DNA of 64,000 nucleotides from Romanomermis culicivorax (GCA_963922205.1 CAWUHX010000149.1:186001-250000), one strand, 5' to 3'. Positions 1 through 11,630 are shown, numbered from the stretch's first letter. Notes: generated from the sequence alone by a model not told the origin. A program made the numbers and translations.

Positions 1-1749
1 AATGTCCAGTGGCTCCACGAAACATGCCCAGACTCCCTTATACATCAACTATTTATAAACAAGGGACACATTATTTTGCAGTAAAAAAACACATGCCAGT
101 GATTTTTTCAAAACTTGCACTGAATTTTTCAATTTTTGTAATGATTTTTTCAAAACTTGCACCATCTCATTTTTTAGCTACCCTATGGTTTTTCAAAATT
201 TCAGTCTTTTTAATGTGTATTTTAAAAAATGCATGCCTTTTAAAAAAGTCGGTCTTTTATAAAAAAAACTATTTCTTTCCAAAAAGGCATGTCTTTTTCT
301 AGGATAGTTGGAAAACACATGTCTTTTAAAAAACATATGTCTTTTTTCAAATGTAGAGGCAGGTCAAAGGTTATCATAATTTCAATTCACGTCCCGATTT
401 TTTCGAATTTCCTATACTTTAGCACATAAAAGTTGCACCAATTTTTTCAATTCTGGTTCCCATTTTTTCAAAATTTGCACAAATTTTTCAAATTTCCAAT
501 AATTTAACATATAAAAGTTGCACCAATTTTTTCAATTTTTTTGCAAGTTTCGAAAAAAATCATATAAGAAATTTGAAAAAATCATGACATGAATTGAAAC
601 AATTGGTTTAAGTTTTGAAAAAATTGGTGCAACTTTTATGTGTTAAAGTATAGGAAATTTGAAAAAATCAAGACATGAATTGAAAAAATTGCTGCAAGTG
701 TCGAAAAAATCGGTGCAAGTTCTGAAAAAATTGGCGCAAGTTCTGATAAAATTGGAACAAGAATTGAAAAAATCGGTGCAACTTTTATGTGTTAAAGTAT
801 AGGAAATTTGAAAAAATCGGGACATGAATTGAAAAAATTGGTGCAAGTTTTGAAAAAATCGGTGCAAGTTTTGAAAAAATTGGTGCAAGTTTTGACAAAA
901 TTGGAACAAGAATTGAAAAAATCGGTGCAACTTTTATGTGTTAAAGTATAGGAAATTTGAAAAAATCGGGACATGAATTGAAAAAATCGGTGCAAGTTTT
1001 GAAAAAATTGATGTAAGTTTTGAAAAAATCAGTACAAAAGTTGAAAAAACTACAACATATTTTACATGCTTGAGCATAGGCGAAATATCAAAAGTGAAAC
1101 AAAAATTGAAAAAACTGGGACAAGAATTGAAAAAATCTATACATAAATCGAAAAAATCGGTGCAACTTTTTGTGTTAAATTATAGGAAATTTGAAAAAAT
1201 CGGGACATGAATTGAAATTATGATAACCTTTGACCTGCCAGTACATTTGAAAAAAGGCATGTGTTTTTTTAAAAGATATGCGTTTTCCACCTATCCTAGA
1301 AAAAGACATGCCTTTTTGGAAAGAAATGTGTTTTTTTAAAGACAGGCATTTTTAAAAGACATGCATTTTTTCAAATATGCATAAAAAGGACTGAAATTTT
1401 GAAAAACCATAGGGTAGCCAAAAAATGAGACAGTGCAAGTTTTGAAAAAATCAGCACAAAAATTGAAGAAATCGGGACATGAGTTGAAAAAATGGGGACA
1501 AAAATTGAAAAAAATCGTCGCAACTTTCATATGTTAAAGTACAGGAAATTTGGAAAAATAGGTGCTATTTTTAAAAAAATCAGGACCAAAAATTAAAAAA
1601 GTCAGGACAAAAATTGAAAAATTCAGTGCCGGTTTTGAAAAAATCACTGGCATGTGTCTTTTTACTGCATAACAATGTTTCCCTTGTTTATAAATAGTTG
1701 ATGCATAAGGGAGTCTGGGCATGTTTGGTGGAGCCACTGGGCATTTCAA
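1..1749. mobile_element. Foldback-type element with long inverted arms (left end at or beyond window edge)
   Basis: The first ~435 bases and the stretch ~1159-1749 are inverted copies of one another. For example, CCCAGACTCCCTTATACATC near base 27 reappears on the opposite strand near base 1705 with one change. The two arms enclose a tandem array. This is the layout of a Foldback-like DNA transposon or a large palindromic satellite unit. No transposase was seen. The long ORFs in the arms are low-complexity Phe/Lys/Asn translations and are not credible genes. The outer left boundary lies outside the window, so target duplications cannot be tested. Confidence 0.7.
436..1158. repeat. Tandem repeat: ~20-bp units inside a ~150-bp higher-order unit
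   Basis: The basic unit resembles GAAAAAATCGGTGCAAGTTT and is repeated head to tail. A longer segment beginning GTGCAACTTTTATGTGTTAA recurs near 627, 776 and 926, giving a higher-order period of about 150 bp. The array fills the loop between the two inverted arms of the foldback element. Confidence 0.75.
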
Positions 1750-1878
1750 CAGTAAACGGGGTAGCCAAAGGTGGACTCCCGAGAGCTTTTGGCACCCTGC
1801 CAGGTAAAAAAAAATTTACCTTTGTCTTGTGTATGGCAGACCTCCAAGTTACAAAACACAACCCCCCTCCTTACTGCT

Positions 1879-2356
1879 TGTGGCCTATTTCAATGCTTTT
1901 TGTTCCTACATTGCTGGAGCCTGCTACTTCCATTTCCATTGTCTCCCTAATTTTTCTCGTGAAGGTGTTCTTTCATGGGCTAGCATACTGGTGTTATCAA
2001 AGCTTGGCCTACACCCACATTTCAGACAATGTTCTGCCACTCCATTTCTTTCTTCATTCAGGTTCTTTAATGCATTTCTATGTTCTGAGACTCCTGTCTT
2101 GAGTGTTCTACCTGTTTCTCCTCTGTAGATTTTTCCAAATGGTTCCATGGGAATAGAATAAATTACTCCTTGACTTTCCTGCTTGCCCTTTTTGGGGATA
2201 CTTTGCTCAGATGTTTCCTCAGGGCATCCCGAAATGTTGCCACTAGTCTGATCTTATACCACTTGCATATTCTCTTGAGTTTCTGTGTCACCTGACCACT
2301 TTATGGTGCAATAGGCTCCAGCAATGTAGGAACAAAAAGCATTGAAATAGGCCACA
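1879..2356. repeat. Perfect 44-bp inverted repeat flanking a Penelope-like fragment
   Basis: Bases 1879-1922 and 2313-2356 are exact reverse complements over 44 positions (TGTGGCCTATTTCAATGC... on the left arm). The Penelope-like coding relic lies between them. The perfect match suggests a recent event or maintained palindromic structure. Inverted terminal copies are known around Penelope-like elements, but the correspondence here is an inference. Confidence 0.75.
1924..2245 (-). pseudogene. Penelope-like element, C-terminal GIY-YIG endonuclease relic
   Basis: Read on the minus strand, the frame runs through GVIYSIP and then KIYRGETGR and LKTGVSEHR, followed by an HCLKCGC segment. This order (GVIY, then Y.GETGR.LKTR..EH) is the GIY-YIG endonuclease signature found at the C-terminus of Penelope-like retroelements. 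No reverse-transcriptase fingers or palm are visible upstream, so this is a fragment. The second motif reads YRG where YIG is usual, consistent with decay. It sits between two perfect inverted repeats and just upstream of a tRNA-like SINE head. An alternative is a stand-alone GIY-YIG domain from another mobile element. Confidence 0.6.
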
Positions 2357-2440
2357 CATGGAGTAGAACCTTCTCGAGGAAGTTCCTCAAGAAATGCAAT
2401 GGCCCACCAAGTTAAAAAGAAGATCTGACCAGACAAAGTT

Positions 2441-2505
2441 TGGCCCTGATGGCCCAATGGTTACAGCTGTCGACTCACAATCTTAAAGTTCAGAGATCAA
2501 ACCCC
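2441..2505 (+). repeat. tRNA-derived SINE head (Pol III A and B boxes)
   Basis: TGGCCCAATGG (2450-2460) fits the tRNA A-box consensus and GATCAAACC (2495-2503) fits the B-box consensus GWTCRANNC, at tRNA-like spacing. The acceptor, anticodon and T stems pair poorly, so a functional tRNA is unlikely. A tRNA-derived SINE or decayed tRNA gene fits best. The 3' tail is not delimited. Confidence 0.5.
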
Positions 2506-3890
2506 AGTGCAAGCAAGGATTTATTGAAAATAATTCTAATTATCATAGCCTAAAGAAGGTAGTAGGTACATTACCGAAATGTCACTCACCACAGTATTAT
2601 TGTGTGTTATATTGTGTTATTCTAATGAAGGTGTTTCACATTTTAGCGATTGTAAGGCCAGTAATAGCCGAAAATATTTTACACTCCTGCCTCATGACAC
2701 ATACACTGCTTTGCCATTTAAATGTGTTTTTGAATCTGGATAAATGTATAATAAATAAAGTTCTGGTAACAGAGGATGCGTCTTTACCTAATGCATATTA
2801 GAAAAAATGTGGCTCGAAGTCCTGATAAATTTTCATTGGTCTAGGTTTGATGGTTTCTAAATGAAGTGCTTCAAACGAAAAATCGAAAACTTTGAAATTT
2901 GTATTAAATTCCACAAATTGGGTGATTGTTTGAAATCCATTTACAGAATAACCCCAAGAGATATTTGCATACTCTTTGATTTATTGGAAAGGCACCGCGA
3001 TCTGTCATTTTCTTTATTTTCGTCTGGCTAACATTATGTGGTGTGGAACATGGTGTCTTCAAGGGTGGAGCACTTTCACACAGCTTATAACATAGGCCAG
3101 AGTCAGGCAGCCGACATTTATTTTGTAACATTAAACTTGCAGCTTCGATTTTTTTCGAATCAAATTATTGGGGAAAAATTTTTTTTGCATCCCGTCCCAT
3201 GTATCCTGTTGCACAACCATTGTAAATTGATAAATGAAATTTTACTGGTGATACGATTCACATCTTTTCTTTTTATTCGTCCAACCTGAATGTTTTCAAT
3301 GTTTCCTATATCCCGCGAATGGCATATTTAGTGGCATTAAACAGCATTTTTGTATCAACTTTCAGAATGTGCAGACATCTGCGGCTCTCAAAACGGTGCA
3401 TAAATTTGATTGAAATTTTAACACAATATGTCAGACATTAGTGGCTACAGAAATCAAGAATAGAGCTCTGCGGCATCTTATGGGAAGGTGTCCAAAAAAG
3501 GTCGCAAAGAGCTCTTTTGGTTTATTTTGACTTCCGCTTTGACACTTCAAAATGGAATAAAAAGTGTAAAGTAAGGGATTATAAAATGTTTTTCATACCT
3601 GCATACAGAGCATGATGTTCTACATGCAATGAACATTTGGCTTCAGAGTTGCGTCTTTTCTGAGGTGTGATATATCGATACACGTGTGCAGACCGAAAAA
3701 TTCTAAAAAACTAAAAATTTAGAAACTTTAGAGTACTGTAGCTATGCGAATTTTGATTTTTATGCGAAATGAATACTGTCACAAAACTCACAATGTAAAA
3801 CTACGCAAAATGTCTCCCTTTCTGATATTATTAATTTCAGACTTATCATATGTCAATAGAACAGAAGGCAGAATCTCTCGTGAATTGTGT
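2506..3890. repeat. Dispersed repeat, no gene seen
   Basis: Parts of this stretch (about 2800-3130 and 3820-3900) match 25640-26045 inside an ELL intron in the same order, including a shared CTGGCTAAC segment. It is therefore an interspersed repeat. No coding frame, transposase motif or terminal repeat was recognised. A motif near 3730 (GTACTGTAGCTATGCGAA) recurs in the globin intron 2 foldback near 58150. Confidence 0.5.
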
Positions 3891-3892
3891 CT

Positions 3893-5146
3893 TGAATGAG
3901 CGAATTCCCGACTGGCCGATTCTCAGATGAACAATCGAGAATGTAATCACACTTTTTCCATATTTTGCTTCTTTATCTTATATTTTTATTTGTACGTATA
4001 TGTTTTTTCTTTGGTGTTTCATGTGTGTTGCTTATGTTTTTGTTTAGGTATGTTTTTACGTTTCCATCTTTTTGGTTCTGCCTTCTTCATTTTATTTTTT
4101 CTTGCAATCTACTTTTTTCTTTTTCGCTCATAGAACAATACGTTACAAGTTGTTACTTCAAACGATTGTATCCGTATAAAGCCCTATTCAGAAGTAAAAA
4201 TCCTTGGATTTTTGTCGGCGACTCTGTGGAATGAATAGGCAATTTGCAGAAAGCCCAATTCAGAAGCGAAAAAATCCTAGGATTTTCGTCGCCGACAATC
4301 AGTGACAGTCGGCAGCGGCACTTCTGACTTGGGCTTAATTCTTACACAGCTCCGCATGCTTAAGTGTTTCATCGCTGTGGGTGTGAAAATCTTCATAAAA
4401 ACATAAACAAAACAACGCTGGAAGGAACAAAAGATCAAAAGAAAGAAATCAGACATCGAGAATAAGTGAAAGCAGGTAGAAAAACATTAGAAAAAGAAAG
4501 AAAACAGAAAGAAAAGTGACAAGAAAAAAATCAACATAGAGAAAGCAGCAAGAATGAAGAAATAATGTGAAAAAGAACGAATAAAAAAGGAGCCGAAGAA
4601 TAGAAAAGGAGATGGATAAAAAATAGAATCAAAAAACTGAAATGATTAGTAAGTAAGAATCAAGAAAAAATCACGAAGGAGAACATTATGTGAAATAGAG
4701 CATGCCAAACTGTGTAACAATTATACGGACGGCCGTGGTTACGAAAAATGTCAACTTGTAATGTATTGTTCAATGAGTAAAAAAGAAAAAGTTGATGACT
4801 AGGAAAAAAGAAAATGTAAGAAAGCGGAGACAAAATATGAAAACTTAAAAACATGCAAACACAAAAACACTAGCAATACACCCAGAAAACGAAAGGAAAA
4901 ATAGATAGATGCAAAAAATAAGATGAAGAAGCAAGATATGAAGAAAATTTTATAACATTTTCAATCGCTCATCTGAGAATCGCCCAATCAGGAATTCGTT
5001 CATTTGAGAATGTGCTCACTTCGCTCATGTGGGAATCACTTTAAGGAAAATTCGCTCACTTGGGGATTTGCTTATTCAGAAATCACTCACATGGGAATCG
5101 TTTACTTGAGAATCGCTCACTTGAGAATCACCCATATGAGAATACC
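3893..5146. mobile_element. Foldback element with minisatellite ends
   Basis: The left end (GAATGAGCGAATTCCCGA) and the right minisatellite (4964-5146, a ~15-20 bp unit like CGCTCACTTGAGAAT) are inverted relative to each other. Interior segments also pair, for example GAACAATACGTTACAAGTTG near 4135 against its inverse near 4755. It is interrupted by a small Harbinger-type MITE at 4180-4335. No coding capacity was seen; the Phe-rich ORFs near 3930-4230 are AT-rich chance frames. Confidence 0.6.
4180..4335. mobile_element. PIF/Harbinger-type MITE, 156 bp
   Basis: The ends are AGCCCTATTCAGAAG and, inverted, AGCCCAAGTCAGAAG. TAA lies directly outside both ends (4177-4179 and 4336-4338), the 3-bp target duplication typical of PIF/Harbinger. 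It is nested inside the foldback element. Confidence 0.7.
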
Positions 5147-6001
5147 CCAAAAATCATCGTTATTGCTGTATCAGGCTTGCTGCGTCGTATGAAGTGTCAC
5201 GCAACCTTATTATGAGTTGATAAGGCTTGAGGTGATTGCTGTGCAAATAAAAACACAATTGATAAGTTGTCCGACATTATATCAATCACTTCGCTCACCT
5301 TCCGATCGATCGAGGTAATCTTGATTAATATGGTTCATGAAGTTTCCATGTCACAGATGATTATATTTATATGTATGAAGAGTGCAAAAAAACAATCAAA
5401 AAATTCCGACAATTGCACGAAATTATGTAAAAAATCGCCTAAATTCAAAAATTACGACGAAAATCAGATTGTGATTTGTCCTATATAAGCTAGTACTATT
5501 TCATATCTTTCGATTTTCAGCTACACCAATAGGACTGAAACTTGTGAGCTACTCAACTGACCTTTAAACATTTTTTGATAAAAAGTCCGACAGTAAAAAC
5601 TTTGTGTAAGCGATTTTCGCAACAGTTTTGGTACTAATTCCTGAGCATGTTCCGCTTAACCAAAACGTTGAAACCGTCTTTTTTCCAAAATCGAAACCGT
5701 GAAAATGAAATTTGTAAAACCCGAGGCGAGAACTTCGGAGCGTATTTTTCGGTTTTCACGGCTGTTTTAGATATTTAATATTGTGAAAATATTCCAAAAA
5801 CTGGAATTCGTATGTCAGGCTGAAGCAGCTTTTTGCATTCTGAATTGAATTTTTCAACATTTTCTGTGTAAAATTCGATGAATTTTTATTAATTGATAAT
5901 CACTTTCATCTGCACATAAATATTTTTTGTCATGTGATAGAACTAATCTTTCCTCTTTTCAGTTATATTCAATATATCTGTATTTGAGTGAAAAAGTCCA
6001 A
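5147..6001. other. No gene or structured repeat recognised
   Basis: This is AT-rich intergenic DNA, or intron if the trehalase gene extends this far upstream. A frame at 5267-5488 has no recognisable domain and no coding-like composition. Confidence 0.4.
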
Positions 6002-6009
6002 TACATAGC

Positions 6010-7849
6010 TAGTGATGACTGATGCATCGGCCGATTGTTGCGTTTTTCTGCCATCGGCCATCGGCCGATGTTTTGCCTAATAATCGGCCGATGGCCGATT
6101 GTTTGGCAACTTTTTGTTACAATGAATGCAGGTGCATATGCTTAAAAAACAGATTGTTCACATACATATTTTACAGTTACTTTAGTAAATACATTTTTTT
6201 GTGAAAATGGTTATTTTAATGTCTGGCATATTTGCCCTGTGTTGCCATTGATGAACTAGATAACAGGAATTTGACAAGCTATGAATGGGATATTTTAGCT
6301 GCGGCGGTAAGAATATACTTTAGTACAAGTATAATGTATTCACATCTTAGATAATTATGTTTTGGCAGCTTGTCAATTTGTTAAAATCTTTTGCAGAAAC
6401 TGTAAAAATCTATGAATCTAAAAACGCCTGTATTTGGGAGGAAATAGCTGAAGAAAAGTAAGCTAGATTTTGTGCCTAAATTTTTTTGAAAAACATAAAT
6501 TAAAGAATCGTATGATTAAGAATTTTACGTTACTCAATCCACAATTTCAACTTTCCTGGATTGGGTTTATTAAAGGAGGAATTTTCGAGGAAAATGAATC
6601 AATATTTTTCTAGAAATGATAATCGAGCCCACTTTAAACCCATTGGAGACAATAGACTTCATGCTTTGGCATCTTTACTAGATCCTGGATTTAAAAAGGA
6701 TGGATTGAAATTTGAAATATAACACATATTGATCATACAAATCAAAATTAAATAATTTAGGCTTTCTGTGATCCTCAAGCAGAAGACAAAGCTGAACTTT
6801 ATCTGTTTTTTATAAAATGCTTCCGAATAGAAAAGTGACACAAATCAGTATCGTTGTCGAAATCGTTTACATAAAGCCGTTGTTGTAAATTTTTCACTCG
6901 AAAAATTGTTAAGGGTTAGGCCAGTATGCTCACCAATTTCCATTTCTATATAATATATTGTTTATCAAAAAGTGAAAATCTAAAATACTACTTACTTTTC
7001 ACCTTCATTATTTAGAGGCATTTCAAGAAAAAACGACTATAGCTTTGACTAGAATGGTTGTCGATCAAAAACAACGAAATCAACACTTCTCTGAAAATAT
7101 GGTTCAAAAATTTGAATGAATCGTCAAACTCATTCTCCAAACTTTCTCAGTAAGCCACAATTAATACTAACGTAAATAATTCAAGCATTTACACAAAACT
7201 GGCCAATTTCAGGCAGTATTTGGGCATTGCAAGTTCATCTGCAGATGAGATGTAGCCCGAAAAATATGCAATGTCAACATTTGAGCAAGCAAAAGCCATT
7301 GTTTTGGAATACATTACTAGAATAATGGAAGTAAAATGCTGCAACAAAACCAGAATTAGCTAATGTGACTCAAAATAGTGTGCAGTTGAAAATAAGTTTC
7401 ATTATGAAAAAAATTTCTTTAGCTTTCCATGAAATTTGTATCAGCTCCAATTGGGTCAGTAGCTAGTGAATCGTCATTTTAAAAAGCAAAAGATGTTAGA
7501 AGTGGAAAAAGATCCCATTTATTGCTGAGATTGGATTCAATAGTGCAAACTGGAAAAACAAGCTGAAGTTGAAGAAGCTTCTAGTGAACTCAGCAATCAA
7601 AGTGAAGGTAGTACAACAGATGCCATTGTTGATGACAAATTGGATGAATGAAATGTTGTTAATTATTGAATGTTGAAAATATCAGTAGAACTTTGTGAAT
7701 AATTCATAATAATTTTAAATTACAGTGTAGCAACTTCAGGTTGCATTTTGTACATGTGACAGCCGATGCATCGGCCGATGCCATCGGTGACCCTGGCCGA
7801 TGCATCGGCATCGGCCGATGGCAAATTTTTGGCCATCGGTCCATCACTA
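6010..7849 (+). mobile_element. hAT transposon, full-length ends, decayed transposase
   Basis: The termini are TAGTGATG at 6010 and its inverse CATCACTA ending at 7849. Identical 8-bp duplications TACATAGC lie outside at 6002-6009 and 7850-7857. Both ends carry dense subterminal CATCGGCC/GGCCGATG words, likely transposase-binding sites. The interior holds broken pieces of an hAT transposase. Length 1840 bp. Confidence 0.9.
6245..7640 (+). pseudogene. Degenerate hAT transposase
   Basis: Scattered frames match hAT transposase order. Near 6255-6300 there is a segment reading LTSYEWDILAA. Near 6640-6710 a piece reads GDNRLHALASLLDPGFKK, a typical hAT core segment. Near 7445-7560 the C-terminal dimerisation region reads PIGSVASESSF, then a stop codon, then KAKDVRSGKRSHLL. 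Frameshifts and stops separate the pieces, so no transposase can be made. Its place between intact hAT termini makes it the decayed transposase of this very copy. The conserved acidic catalytic residues could not be assigned. Confidence 0.75.
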
Positions 7850-7857
7850 TACATAGC

Positions 7858-9255
7858 TAATTTCAACATTAGATTGTCAATAGTTCCACACGAGATCAAT
7901 GTTTGACCATACATGAACAAATTTTCCAGTCAAATCTTGGACAAGTATTGATCCTCCAAGTGACATAAACTTTATATGTTTCCAAAGAATGAGAAATGTC
8001 AAGAAAACTTTTCAATGTTTGATCGAAAGGATTTGGTGACCATGAATATTGAAGGAACATATTCTCTCATTGTCATACATAGTTCAAGCATAATTTCCTT
8101 GTCCCAATTTTCGTATGAAAAATATCGAGATCAAGATTTTCTGACAAGAAGTGACATTCTCAATCTTTTACACGTAGCTGGTAAAATTCTAAAAGTTCGA
8201 GGGTATGTTCGATAGAACTGAACTGTATACAAAAAAACCGATACATAATGACTCTATGAACAAAATACTGTTGTCAGGCTAGAATAAAAAATTGACCCAG
8301 AAGACAAGCAGAAACTCAGAACAATTCGAAAAGTAAACTTTTTCAAATAAATTCGATTTGAACAAATTAAGATTCGAATTCAATAAATTCAAGAGTTCAA
8401 AAATTTAGTAAGATTCAAAAATTGAGAAGATTCAGAACAAATTACCAACGAATTTCGTTCTGATTTAATCAAAAAGTCTAACTTCATAATTCCAGCATCA
8501 AAAACTTGATCTGTTAATGTCAGACATGCACGACAAGAATTTTCCAGTGCGGAGGGTCCTCGGACTTGTCAGCGGGGGGATCTGGGGGAAAGGTGGGTGA
8601 ACAAAAAAAACTTTTTTTGGGGCCAGGAAGTGTCCATGGTCTCAGGCACGCGGGTTTTCCACGGTCTCGGGTAAGAGGGACCTATATGCATGTATGGTTA
8701 ATGTTATTTGCTATCACTTTGAGTACATATCTGATTTGTATATAAAAAATGTTCCCCAACATTTGTTTTTATATTTAGACTCCTATTTTCATTGAAGAAA
8801 TACATTGTGTGTATCTTTTGCTTAAGCTGAAACCAAAACCGCGGTTCTGAAATAAATAAAAATCACAACCGAAACCGTGGATTTGAAAATTCTAAAACCG
8901 AAACTGGAAAACACAAAAAAGCAAAACTAAACCGTATATACAAGTTTTGTCATTTTTCGATTTACAAGCTTTTTGTAGAAGATTAGTGTGACAGAAATGA
9001 TACGTTCGACAACCAATGTCGGGCGATGCTTGCCCAATAGTAAATTTTCCAAGATTTCATATAGAAAAGAAATAAATTTTTGTAAAAGGCCGTTTCTATT
9101 AGACAATGATCATTTTGATCTTATAATTTTCGAAAATGTCAATTTCTTGGTGCTGTCTCCTCCTAGGATTTTCGAGATAAGCTTTTTACACTAATCATTT
9201 TGGCGTGAACTTTTTTAATTTGTCACCAATTCCATGATTTCGTACTCTTCTCCAG
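7858..9255. other. No gene seen; probably trehalase intron
   Basis: No trehalase catalytic exon (glycine-rich GGGGEY or QWDYPNGWAP signatures) was found here or further left. Any upstream exons must therefore lie outside the window or be too short to recognise. Around 8815-8935 there are short AAACCG/CGAAACCG repeats. A GC-rich patch at 8545-8685 may be a transposon remnant. Confidence 0.35.
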
Positions 9256-9684
9256 ACTGGTTTCGGATGGACGAATGGCGTCATTTTGGATCTTTTGGCC
9301 AAATACGGTCACGTCGCATCTTACAAAGAGCCCGAATTATCCTCCCCTATCGCAAAACTCGTCGAGCCTCAGCCACTCATGCCTGCTGCACAGACTGAGG
9401 CGACTACGTCGTCGCCTACGGTTCCCCTCACCGCTGCAACTCCGTTGACCCAGGCGACTTCTGCAGGACTGACGCTGCTGTCCTCGACCGAAAGGCCGGC
9501 ACCCGAAAAAGTCGTGGAGCCGATCGACGACACTAAAACAGGGCGTACGGAATACTTGCTGCCGCCGGAAAAAGAAACGGAGCTAAAAATGGTCGATCAA
9601 GAACAGCGAGATTTCTTAGCCGAACAGCTACAACGCAAGGGCAGCGTCATGTTGTCCGAACTCTTGGACGAAGATGATTTTTAA
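9256..9684 (+). CDS. Trehalase, C-terminal coding exon
   Basis: Trehalase (GH37 family) hydrolyses alpha,alpha-trehalose to two glucoses. The exon opens right after a TTCTCCAG acceptor with TGFGWTNGVILDLLAKYG, the conserved stretch near the C-terminus of GH37 trehalases (GFGWTNGV..LDLL). The frame stays open for 142 codons to a TAA at 9682-9684. After the family motif it carries about 120 residues of low-complexity, Ala/Thr/Pro-rich sequence ending in an acidic MLSELLDEDDF tail. That is longer than the usual tail and has no membrane helix. Codons are clearly richer in G+C than the surroundings. The acceptor is phase 0. Upstream exons are missing from the window, so the full gene cannot be judged; a stray duplicated exon is a less likely alternative. 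Confidence 0.85.
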   Translation, partial: TGFGWTNGVILDLLAKYGHVASYKEPELSSPIAKLVEPQPLMPAAQTEATTSSPTVPLTAATPLTQATSAGLTLLSSTERPAPEKVVEPIDDTKTGRTEYLLPPEKETELKMVDQEQRDFLAEQLQRKGSVMLSELLDEDDF

Positions 9685-10171
9685 TGTTTTAGGTACTATA
9701 CTGTTCGAATGATTTCTTCCAAAGCAAAAATTAATGTAACTTACGTCGTGATGTGTTCCATATGCACTGCCTAACTTGAAGGCATGTTCAAACACTCTTG
9801 TTTATTCAACAAGCACATAATTACTGTAGAAAACTGCGCATCTATACATTCTTCCGACTTCTCAGCAGTGTTATTTTTTAGTGCCAAAACATGGTTTTTT
9901 TTGGCACAAAAAAATTTGGAATGGCACAAAAAATTTTGAGCGTTTGTGCCAATTGACACAAAAATTTCGGCTGGTCAAACATTAAATTTCCTTAATTTTT
10001 AGACGTTTTAGGGACTGAAAATGCAGAAAATTTTCGGCGCTTCGCGCCGCGCCGAGTCAATGGATATAATAATTTCCTATTCGTATATTTGACCCGAACG
10101 CGAATGATTTCTCTACGAGCAGTGTATTAGTATTGTTGCAGCAAACTTTATAGGCTGTCAAGACTGATGAG

Positions 10172-11184
10172 CAGGGTTGGCAAGACCTGGGTTTTTGGGT
10201 TTTTGGGTTTTTCTGGGTGCATTTTTTTGACAAAATTTGGGTTTTTGGGTTTTTCTTAATTCTTTTAAAATGAGGATTTCATCGTTAATTTGAGGATTTC
10301 ATCGTTAATTTCCCTGTGGCAAATCCAGAACGAGATTGAGGATTTCATCGTTAATTTCCCTGTGGCAAATCCAGAACTAGCTGACCAAAAAAGTGCTGTG
10401 TATCAAGAATTGACGCAATACATGATTGAGGCAAAATTACAAAAACAAAATAACTCATTTCGCTACCAGACCAGATGCTCGTCAAAAAGAAAAAGTCTGT
10501 CCTTGAGTATTGGCTCACAGGGAGCTGACTGGCCGCTGGTGCAACGAATCGCTCTGAAGGTACACATAGATAACATGTTATTTGTTTCAATGTATTACAT
10601 GTATAAAAAATTAATTGAGATTTTTTCGCTCGTTGTCTCTACCGCATCTTCGGAAAGAAACTTCTCTACCGTTGGCTTCATACATTCCAAGCTGCGAAAT
10701 CAATTGTCGACGGAAACAGTGCGCAAACTGGTATTCGTTAAGACAAACTTTGGGCTGCTAGAAAGTTCCCGTGACTGTGAATCTGATGAAGTGAGCGAAG
10801 CCGAAGCGTGAAATTTGATTTCCGTAATTTTCAATTTTTTAAAGTGACATTTCAATTTTTAGTGTTTAGATCATGCAATAAAAAATTCAATAAACAGCCA
10901 GTCGTTTTAATGAGCCAAATCGATAAAATCGTTGTGCAATGTGCAGTCGCGTGACTCGTGTAAATATGTTACAACCAAATGTATAGTCAGTCTTGAACAC
11001 TGTTCAGCAATTTAATACACTTTATACGTTAAAAATAACATTCTCATATATATTTTAAGTAAAATGATCATTCATTAGTACAAAACTGGAACAAAAACCC
11101 TAGAAAAACCCACCAAAAACCCAGAAAAACCCACCCAAAAACCCAAAAATGAAGATTTCAAAAACTGGGTTTTTGCCAACCCTG
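10172..11184 (+). mobile_element. hAT transposon, internally deleted, nested in element A
   Basis: The ends are CAGGGTTGGCAA and its inverse. CTGATGAG is duplicated exactly at 10164-10171 and 11185-11192. The ends carry GGGTTTTTGGGTTTTT runs. It retains the 3' part of a transposase ORF with AATAAA-like signals after it (about 10878-10895). A 20-bp unit GAGGATTTCATCGTTAATTT is repeated about three times just before the ORF, around the apparent deletion junction. Confidence 0.9.
10290..10811 (+). CDS. hAT transposase C-terminal part (dimerisation domain)
   Basis: This frame of about 173 codons ends at a TGA at 10809-10811. It contains SLVVSTASSERNFSTVGFI followed by HSKLRNQLSTETVRKLVFVK, the hAT family C-terminal dimerisation region (S..SERNFS, then LRN.L, then KL.F). 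The N-terminal zinc finger and most of the catalytic core are absent, and the element around it is only 1 kb, so this is the 3' end of a deleted transposase. The domain itself is uninterrupted, which points to fairly recent activity of the family. The start codon is uncertain: the first 40 codons lie in a local repeat. It is unlikely to make an active transposase. Confidence 0.7.
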   Translation: MRISSLISLWQIQNEIEDFIVNFPVANPELADQKSAVYQELTQYMIEAKLQKQNNSFRYQTRCSSKRKSLSLSIGSQGADWPLVQRIALKVHIDNMLFVSMYYMYKKLIEIFSLVVSTASSERNFSTVGFIHSKLRNQLSTETVRKLVFVKTNFGLLESSRDCESDEVSEAEA

Positions 11185-11630
11185 CTGATGAGTGAAAAGA
11201 AATTCTGAATATTCTCTGCGAATTCAGTCAGATTCGGATTTAAAACTGGAATTCTTACTTTTTGTGTTGATTGATTCAAATAGAAAAACCGATATCGTTG
11301 ACAATCGTACAATGTTTGGATCGAAAATTTACAGAATTTTCGACTTTATTTTCTCTAGTCCTTACATTGTTGTTAAATATACATACATAGATATTCGTAG
11401 TCGAAAATTGAATCAATTTAAACTTCCTGAACAATTATTGAGCTATTTAAATTTTTTCAGCATTTCATTTTTTTGGGTTTTCGTGAACAATTTTGTTGTA
11501 CAGTTTTTTCTTGTCTCACTGATATGCTTAGCTGAAAAATAAGTTGGGCACGATTTTTACAAAAATTAATGCGTTAAACGTTAAATTTTTATCAAACTTT
11601 TGGCCCAAAACTTTTCCGCACTTTTCAGTG

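Noticed and set aside
643-995. Long minus-strand frames rich in Phe, Asn and Cys
   Set aside because: They are translations of the ~20-bp tandem repeat and carry no domain or codon bias.
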